A DNA stretch of 11,304 nucleotides from assembly GCA_029935325.1 (NCBI GenBank), contig JAOZKO010000070.1, positions 1-11,304 of the forward strand, given 5' to 3'. Position numbers and translations under genes: made by a program. Shown one piece after another: positions 7,336-11,304 of the stretch. The notes below the pieces were generated by a model that saw only the letters and a program-made list of their open reading frames with translations, searched no databases and was not told the origin of the DNA. Numbering within the stretch: position 1 is the first letter of the stretch; every line of letters begins with the position of its first letter. This DNA is from Bacteroidales bacterium (GTDB taxonomy: Bacteria > Bacteroidota > Bacteroidia > Bacteroidales > UBA1556).

Positions 7336-8034
7336 ATGGACAGCAATAGTAATTATAATCTAAGCTTAAGAGAATATCTATTTGGGTTTATTTCTGAAAA
7401 CAAAAGAAATCTATTCGAAAGCATTATTCAAAACCGAACTAGGCATATATGTGTAGTATTGGAAAATATATATCAGCCACATAATGCTAGTGCAGTGCTC
7501 CGCTCATGCGATCTGTTTGGAGTACAAGATGTTCATATAATTGAAAATAGCAATCAATATACATTAAGCGAAGAGGTTGCAATGGGCTCATCAAAATGGT
7601 TGAATATGAAAAAATATAACCAATCTGAGGAGAATACCATTAACTGCTTTAACGAACTTCGCGAACAAGGATATAAAATAGTAGCCACCACTCCACATAA
7701 AAAGGATGTAATGCTGGATGACTTGCCTTTAGATCAAAAAACTGCTCTGGTATTTGGAACCGAGATGCATGGTATTTCTGATATAGCAATGGAAAATGCT
7801 GATGCCTTTGTGAAAATTCCCATGTATGGCTTTACCGAAAGCTTTAATATCTCCGTTTCTGCTGCACTAAGTATGTTTCACCTTACCGAAAAACTACGAA
7901 AATCGGACATCCCCTGGGAACTCTCGGAAGAAGAAAAAGTACAAATTCATATTGATTGGGCCAAAGCGGTAATTAAAAAATCAGATTTAATTATTGAAGA
8001 CTTTGACTCCAAATGGGAGCCCGAAAACAACTAA
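7336..8034 (+). CDS. trmH: TrmH/SpoU-family RNA 2'-O-methyltransferase, probably tRNA (Gm18)
   Basis: This SPOUT-class enzyme uses SAM to methylate the 2'-OH of a ribose, most likely G18 in the tRNA D-loop. It has 232 residues. The three SpoU motifs are intact: motif 1 NASAVLRSCDLFGV at 50-63 (R56 is the likely catalytic arginine), motif 2 LVFGTEMHGIS at 138-148, and motif 3 IPMYGFTESFNISVSAAL at 161-178, which forms the SAM-binding knot. The short N-terminal part has no separate L30e-like domain, and the C-terminal extension (about 180-232) is like TrmH rather than RlmB. The start is only 15 bases after the HU terminator, and I see no -7 box for it, so it depends on read-through or an unrecognised promoter. 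Substrate choice is inferred from architecture. Confidence 0.88.
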   Translation: MDSNSNYNLSLREYLFGFISENKRNLFESIIQNRTRHICVVLENIYQPHNASAVLRSCDLFGVQDVHIIENSNQYTLSEEVAMGSSKWLNMKKYNQSEENTINCFNELREQGYKIVATTPHKKDVMLDDLPLDQKTALVFGTEMHGISDIAMENADAFVKIPMYGFTESFNISVSAALSMFHLTEKLRKSDIPWELSEEEKVQIHIDWAKAVIKKSDLIIEDFDSKWEPENN

Positions 8035-8065
8035 CAGAATTAATCCTCACCAAATTTACTATACC

Positions 8066-8446
8066 ATGAAAGACTATAAAAACTATTATCAAATTAAATC
8101 TACCCCCGATCAGGTTTATTTAGGATTAACAAATCATCTTACAATACATTTATGGTCAGGAGAAGAGACTGTAATGGAAGAGAAAGAAGGAACAGAATTT
8201 TCGATGTTTGAAGGAAGTATTTCAGGGAAAATAATTGAACTAGAAGCTGGTAAAAAAATCGTTCAGCAATGGTATTTTGGTGAAGAAGCCGAGGAATCAA
8301 TTGTTACATTTCTACTACACCCAAAAAACAATAATACTTCGCTAGAACTACGCCATAGTAATATCCCTGATGAAGCTTTTGATGATATTGTGGAAGGATG
8401 GAATGATGTTTATATGGATAGATTAATGGAGTTTTATGATGAGTGA
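8066..8446 (+). CDS. AHSA1/SRPBCC-fold protein
   Basis: The 126-residue protein has an SRPBCC (START-like) fold similar to the activator of Hsp90 ATPase homologue 1 C-terminal domain. Family features are YQIKSTPDQVYLGLTNHLTIHLWSG near the N-terminus, EGTEFSMFEGSISGKIIELEAGKKIVQQW in the middle, SIVTFLLHPKNNNTSLELRHSNIP, and the final helix EGWNDVYMDRLMEFY. Such proteins bind hydrophobic ligands or partners; the specific role here is unknown. A longer frame begins at 7994 but overlaps trmH by 41 bases, and its first 24 residues (NGSPKTTNRINPHQ) are not family-like, so the ATG at 8066 is preferred. It lies 31 bases behind trmH, so the two are probably cotranscribed. A heptanucleotide array starts 7 bases after its stop. 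Confidence 0.85.
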   Translation: MKDYKNYYQIKSTPDQVYLGLTNHLTIHLWSGEETVMEEKEGTEFSMFEGSISGKIIELEAGKKIVQQWYFGEEAEESIVTFLLHPKNNNTSLELRHSNIPDEAFDDIVEGWNDVYMDRLMEFYDE

Positions 8447-8452
8447 TTTTTT

Positions 8453-8503
8453 AGTTCGGAGTTTGAAGTTCGGAGTTCGGAGTGCCTAAAGTTCCGAGTT
8501 GGG
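8453..8503. repeat. degenerate heptanucleotide tandem array, unit AGTTCGG
   Basis: Seven consecutive units begin at 8453, 8460, 8467, 8474, 8481, 8490 and 8497: AGTTCGG, AGTTTGA, AGTTCGG, AGTTCGG, AGTGCCT (followed by an extra AA), AGTTCCG and AGTTGGG. Three are identical, and every unit starts with AGT. The array occupies the spacer directly after the AHSA1-like gene. The extra AA and the changed units suggest an old array that is decaying. Confidence 0.85.
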
Positions 8504-8513
8504 TAAACAAATA

Positions 8514-8562
8514 AACACAAAACACAAAACACACAACACAAAACACAAAACACACAACACAT
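8514..8562. repeat. heptanucleotide tandem array, unit AACACAA, with a 21-bp higher-order period
   Basis: Seven uninterrupted units run AACACAA, AACACAA, AACACAC, AACACAA, AACACAA, AACACAC, AACACAT. Bases 8514-8534 and 8535-8555 are identical 21-mers, so three-unit blocks have duplicated. The array ends 9 bases before the ATG at 8572 and lies 10 bases after the AGTTCGG array. Confidence 0.92.
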
Positions 8563-8571
8563 AAGTAAAAC

Positions 8572-9588
8572 ATGAAAACATTTGCCAGCGATAATTGGGC
8601 TCCAGTCTGCCCTGAGGTAATGCAAGCTTTAATAGAAGCAAATAGTGGACATTCGCCAGCCTATGGCGACGACCAATATACAGCTAAGGCAAAACAAGTA
8701 TTTAAAAAACACTTTGGAGAAGCATCCGAAACATATTTTGTATATAATGGCACAGCAGCAAATATTCTTGCTCTAGCAACTGCTAATCACTCTTTTAATG
8801 CAGTAATTTGTAGCGAACATGCACATATTAATGTGGACGAATGTGGAGCGCCAGAGAATTTTTCAGGAACAAAGCTTATTGATATAGCAAACAATGATGG
8901 AAAACTTACTGTGAAATCCGTTGAGAAACATGCTGAAGCTTTACGTTATCCACACCAAGTTGTACCAAATTTTATAAGCATTAGTCAGCCTACCGAGCTA
9001 GGCACATTATACAGCCTCCACGAATTGAAAACTCTAGCAGATTACGCTCATTCTCATAATCTATATTTACATATTGATGGAGCAAGAATTGCCAATGCTG
9101 CCATTGCTTTGGAAGCTGATTTCCGAACAATGATTACCGAAACTGGTGTAGATATTCTTTCCTTTGGAGGAACAAAAAATGGGATGATGTTTGGTGAGGC
9201 TGTAGTAGTATTAAAGCCGGAATTAAACAAATACTTTGAGCTATACCGCAAGCAAGGCATGCAGCTGGCTTCAAAAATGAGGTATATCTCCGCACAGTTT
9301 ATTGCCCTAATGGAAAATAATATTTGGAAGAAAAATGCTTTGCAAGCCAACTCAATGGCTATGCTACTGGCTAAAAAACTTGCTAAATATCCTGAGATAC
9401 AATTTACCCAAGCGGTAGAAACCAATGGCTTATGGCTTAAACTGAATAATGAAATGGCAAAAAAATTACAAGCAATAAGCTTTTTCCACCCTTGGGATCC
9501 AGACAATAATGAATATAGAATTATGACTGCCTACGATACCACCGAAGATGATATTAATAAGTTTGTTGCTGCTTTAGAGGTTGGTTAG
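8572..9588 (+). CDS. low-specificity L-threonine aldolase-like PLP enzyme
   Basis: This is a fold-type I PLP enzyme of the beta-eliminating lyase/threonine aldolase family, probably cleaving L-threonine or L-allo-threonine to glycine and acetaldehyde. It has 338 residues, a normal length. It starts with FASDNWAPVCPEVMQAL, as family members do with their F-SDN motif. Other features are FVYNGTAANILAL at 56-68 (phosphate-binding), the stacking histidine in CSEHAHIN (H83), IDGARIANA at 168-176 with D169 pairing the PLP nitrogen and R172, and FGGTKNGMMFGEAVV at 198-212 with K202 as the Schiff-base lysine. Related family members act on other beta-hydroxy amino acids, so the exact substrate is not certain. 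The start codon follows a heptad array and no -7 box is visible. The 3' end runs into G-rich low-complexity DNA and the gene is convergent with the next frame. Confidence 0.9.
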   Translation: MKTFASDNWAPVCPEVMQALIEANSGHSPAYGDDQYTAKAKQVFKKHFGEASETYFVYNGTAANILALATANHSFNAVICSEHAHINVDECGAPENFSGTKLIDIANNDGKLTVKSVEKHAEALRYPHQVVPNFISISQPTELGTLYSLHELKTLADYAHSHNLYLHIDGARIANAAIALEADFRTMITETGVDILSFGGTKNGMMFGEAVVVLKPELNKYFELYRKQGMQLASKMRYISAQFIALMENNIWKKNALQANSMAMLLAKKLAKYPEIQFTQAVETNGLWLKLNNEMAKKLQAISFFHPWDPDNNEYRIMTAYDTTEDDINKFVAALEVG

Positions 9589-9609
9589 GTTTTCAGGTTT
9601 TGGGGTTTT
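9579..9609. repeat. G-rich low-complexity tract at the convergent gene ends
   Basis: Five G runs (9579-9580, 9583-9584, 9588-9589, 9596-9597, 9602-9605) are separated by short T-rich loops, with AGGTTTT at 9587-9593 and 9595-9601 followed by GGGGTTTT. It covers the end of the aldolase gene and the end of the opposing frame. It could form a two-layer G-quadruplex or be a degenerate short repeat. Confidence 0.5.
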
Positions 9610-9865
9610 CCCTTACAAATTTTCTGCCTGAGTATTGCCCTAAAAAGTATGCAATAAGAATTGGAATAAGTGCAAATCCAAGGTATTTCTCTAGAAGTCC
9701 ATATTGATCCAATAGTATTAAAATTAATGTAGCAACTACAATAAACGTTATATCAAAAATTGTTTTCTTTATTTTCATAATTCTAATTAGGCTTTCAACC
9801 GTAGTAGATTTTCCTTGTTCTATTAAGCTAATTGTCGAAACACTTAATCCAACTTCTTCACTCAT
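9593..9865 (-). CDS. XRE/HipB-like HTH fragment joined to two transmembrane segments; start uncertain, possibly a pseudogene
   Basis: From the first ATG at 9865 the frame gives 90 residues. Residues 1-29 (MSEEVGLSVSTISLIEQGKSTTVESLIRI) are the second half of an XRE helix-turn-helix, resembling HipB-type regulators. Residues 30-90 start with MKIKK and hold two hydrophobic segments, about 36-52 and 61-77, then a short basic tail. The first half of the HTH is coded upstream to 9955 without any ATG, GTG or TTG, so starting at 9865 would cut the DNA-binding fold in helix 2. Options are a decayed or fused regulator, a small two-TM protein starting at 9778 (61 residues), or unusual initiation. The membrane part has no function I can name. 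It follows the amidohydrolase on the same strand with no gap and is convergent with the aldolase. Confidence 0.5.
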   Translation of the reverse strand: MSEEVGLSVSTISLIEQGKSTTVESLIRIMKIKKTIFDITFIVVATLILILLDQYGLLEKYLGFALIPILIAYFLGQYSGRKFVRENPKT

Positions 9866-9955
9866 ATCTTTTTGAGTAAGATTATGTTGGAGTCGTATTT
9901 TTTTAAGACTCTTTCCTATTTCTTTTAATATTTCTAAAAAAAACTCACCAAAATA
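9866..9955 (-). other. open in-frame extension coding for the N-terminal half of the XRE HTH
   Basis: Reading the minus strand from the amidohydrolase stop, the same frame encodes YFGEFFLEILKEIGKSLKK and then IRLQHNLTQKD before the ATG at 9865. IGKSLKKIRLQHNLTQKDM is a normal XRE helix 1 plus start of helix 2. There is no conventional start codon in these 30 codons. A run of eight T (minus strand, 9943-9936) follows GTGAG; one extra T would place the upstream GTG or TTG in frame with the HTH. Confidence 0.6.
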
Positions 9956-11155
9956 TTAATCAGCCAACTCTTCCAAAGTACGATAAGCGATATAAGCTAG
10001 GTTTCCCATACCTTTATATAATGAATCCTCATCGATATCGAAACTTGCTGTATGCAAATTAGTTATTTCTTTGCCTCTGGTTTTAGTGCCTATTCTGAAA
10101 AATGAGCTAGGAACTTGATGACCATAATAAGCAAAATCCTCTGCGGTCATTCGCATATCTAATTCTTCCACTTTTCTGGTTCCCATATACTCCTTTGCAT
10201 AAAGGCTCAAATTCTCCGTTAATACAGGATCATTTACCACAAACGGATATCCCGATTCTATTCTTACCTCACAACTTCCGCCCATACTTTGGGCTAGTTC
10301 TTGGGCTAGTTTAGTAATTTTTTCATGGGCTTTTGCTCTCCACTTCTCGTCAAAAGTGCGAAGAATTCCTGAGAGTTTTACTTCATCAGGAATAACATTT
10401 GTTTGTCCCTCGGCAATAAATCTACCAAAAGAAACCACCGTTGGAATAGTTGGAGGAGCAATTCTACTTACCAATTGCTGCATAGCAACAACTATATGTG
10501 AGGCAATCAGCACTGGATCGATATTCAAATCTGGAGTAGCACCATGACCACCTTTTCCTTTTACTACCAAATGCAATTCGTCGGTAGAGGCCATATACAT
10601 CCCTGATCGGAATCCTACTTTTCCGGATGCCATTGTTGGCAGCACATGCTGACCTATGACGTGTCGTACGGGTGGATTTTGCAAAACACCTTCAGCAATC
10701 ATAGCCTTTGCACCACCAGGTAATGCTTCCTCCGATGGTTGAAAAATCAATTTAATACTACCATCCAAATCATCCTTTATATCGTTAAGAATACGTGCTG
10801 CTAATAAAAGCATAGCAGAGTGTGCATCATGTCCACAGGCATGCATTATTCCTTTATTCTTCGATTTATAGGGAATATCATTAAGCTCAATAATCGGCAA
10901 TGCATCCATATCGGCACGCAAAGCAATTACCTTATCTTTTTTCTTGCCTTCGATAAAGCCTACAATTCCGGTTTTAGCCACATTAGTTTGATATGGAATA
11001 CCGTATTGCTTAAGCTTAGAAGCAATAAACTCTGCTGTTTGCTCCTCTTGAAATGCTAATTCTGGATTAGCATGTATATGTCTTCTAACTGCTACAACTT
11101 CACTATGGTAAAGTCTGCAATATTGTTCAATCCGTTGCTTTAGTATTTTTGCCAT
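9956..11155 (-). CDS. M20D-family amidohydrolase (N-acyl-amino acid or hippurate hydrolase type)
   Basis: This dinuclear metallopeptidase-fold enzyme hydrolyses the amide of N-acyl amino acids or related conjugates and is probably cytoplasmic, as no signal peptide is seen. It has 399 residues, typical for M20D. Motifs in order: RRHIHANPELAFQE at 24-37, LRADMDALPI at 79-88, HACGHDAHSAMLL at 105-117 with metal ligands C107 and H109, FQPSEE at 138-143 with catalytic/metal glutamates E142 and E143, GQH at 168-170, KGKGGHGATPD in the lid/dimerisation domain, NVIPDEV, MTAEDFAYY, and the last ligand H368 in LHTASFDID. Hippurate hydrolases, IAA-amino acid hydrolases and N-acetyl-diaminopimelate deacetylases share this pattern, so the substrate is open. 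A candidate -7 box lies just upstream. Its stop codon is directly followed, in the same frame, by the HTH-coding sequence. Confidence 0.93.
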   Translation of the reverse strand: MAKILKQRIEQYCRLYHSEVVAVRRHIHANPELAFQEEQTAEFIASKLKQYGIPYQTNVAKTGIVGFIEGKKKDKVIALRADMDALPIIELNDIPYKSKNKGIMHACGHDAHSAMLLLAARILNDIKDDLDGSIKLIFQPSEEALPGGAKAMIAEGVLQNPPVRHVIGQHVLPTMASGKVGFRSGMYMASTDELHLVVKGKGGHGATPDLNIDPVLIASHIVVAMQQLVSRIAPPTIPTVVSFGRFIAEGQTNVIPDEVKLSGILRTFDEKWRAKAHEKITKLAQELAQSMGGSCEVRIESGYPFVVNDPVLTENLSLYAKEYMGTRKVEELDMRMTAEDFAYYGHQVPSSFFRIGTKTRGKEITNLHTASFDIDEDSLYKGMGNLAYIAYRTLEELAD

Positions 11156-11171
11156 AAAATTTCTATTCTAT

Positions 11172-11179
11172 CAAAAGTA
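11172..11179 (-). promoter_or_regulatory. candidate -7 box (TActTTTG, minus strand) for the amidohydrolase gene
   Basis: CAAAAGTA on the + strand reads TActTTTG on the minus strand and ends 16 bases before the ATG at 11155. It is the same octamer as before the TPR gene and ribH. A clear -33 box is not seen. Confidence 0.5.
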
Positions 11180-11274
11180 AAAATTACCACTACTTAGTGC
11201 TTGCCTGAAAACGCCAATTTATTCACGTCGTATTTATTTTTGTTGTGTTCATGATTTCGCTCCGCTCTGTACTT

Positions 11275-11290
11275 CCCCGATTGGTCGGGG
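11275..11290. repeat. perfect GC-rich hairpin at the right edge
   Basis: CCCCGA (11275-11280) and TCGGGG (11285-11290) form a perfect 6-bp stem with a TTGG loop. No T run follows on either side, so it is not a standard terminator. The surrounding DNA (11260-11304) is more GC-rich than the rest of the window, which would fit an interspersed REP-like repeat cut by the window end. Confidence 0.45.
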
Positions 11291-11304
11291 CAGGCTGTTA
11301 TGCT

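Noticed and set aside
7994..8065. Extended N-terminus of the AHSA1-like protein
   Set aside because: It overlaps trmH by 41 bases and the 24 extra residues do not fit the family; the ATG at 8066 gives a normal family start.
8453..8562. CRISPR-like array
   Set aside because: Units are 7 bases, contiguous and without unique spacers, and no cas genes are present.
8434..8625. Minus-strand 63-residue frame rich in Cys, Val and Leu
   Set aside because: It is the translation of the two heptad arrays plus the shadow of the aldolase start; its composition reflects the repeats.
9054..9506. 150-residue minus-strand frame inside the aldolase gene
   Set aside because: It lies opposite conserved PLP-enzyme coding sequence and has no recognisable domain.
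1..11304. A new multi-gene defence, secretion or biosynthetic system
   Set aside because: Nearly all genes are recognisable housekeeping families from unrelated pathways with separate promoters; nothing groups them as one accessory system.

Overview
The window looks like ordinary chromosomal DNA from a member of the Bacteroidota. It is AT-rich, and most start codons sit behind A/T-rich leaders with no Shine-Dalgarno sequence. Several genes carry a TAnnTTTG hexamer-like element upstream, which is the -7 box of the Bacteroidota primary sigma factor. The window also encodes a DUF4290 protein, a family I know only from this phylum. I see no rRNA, tRNA, insertion sequence, prophage gene or CRISPR array, and no gap between genes exceeds 300 bases.

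Left part, all on the + strand: the 3' part of waaA/kdtA (Kdo transferase of lipid A assembly), a PcrA/UvrD-type helicase, a DUF4290 protein, a membrane-anchored TPR protein, ribH (lumazine synthase) with fmt (Met-tRNA formyltransferase) close behind, and a small HU-type nucleoid protein. Each of the helicase, DUF4290, TPR, ribH and HU genes has its own candidate -7 box. ribH and fmt look like one operon. Clear intrinsic terminators follow the TPR gene and the HU gene.

Middle part, + strand: a TrmH-type tRNA 2'-O-methyltransferase and an AHSA1/SRPBCC-fold protein, then a striking spacer made of two different heptanucleotide tandem arrays, then a PLP-dependent threonine-aldolase-like enzyme whose start codon lies 9 bases after the second array.

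Right part, - strand, convergent with the aldolase: an M20D amidohydrolase with its own -7 box, followed in the same reading frame, directly after its stop codon, by an open frame that encodes an XRE/HipB-like helix-turn-helix joined to two transmembrane segments. That frame has no usable start codon before the middle of the helix-turn-helix, so it is probably a remnant, a deletion fusion, or an oddly initiated gene. A perfect GC-rich hairpin lies at the right edge.

The genes are mostly housekeeping (envelope lipid, DNA repair, riboflavin, translation initiation, nucleoid, tRNA modification, amino-acid metabolism) and do not form one pathway. I did not find a convincing new multi-gene system. 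The unusual signals are the paired heptad arrays, the start-less HTH/membrane frame after the amidohydrolase, and two palindromes around the HU promoter.
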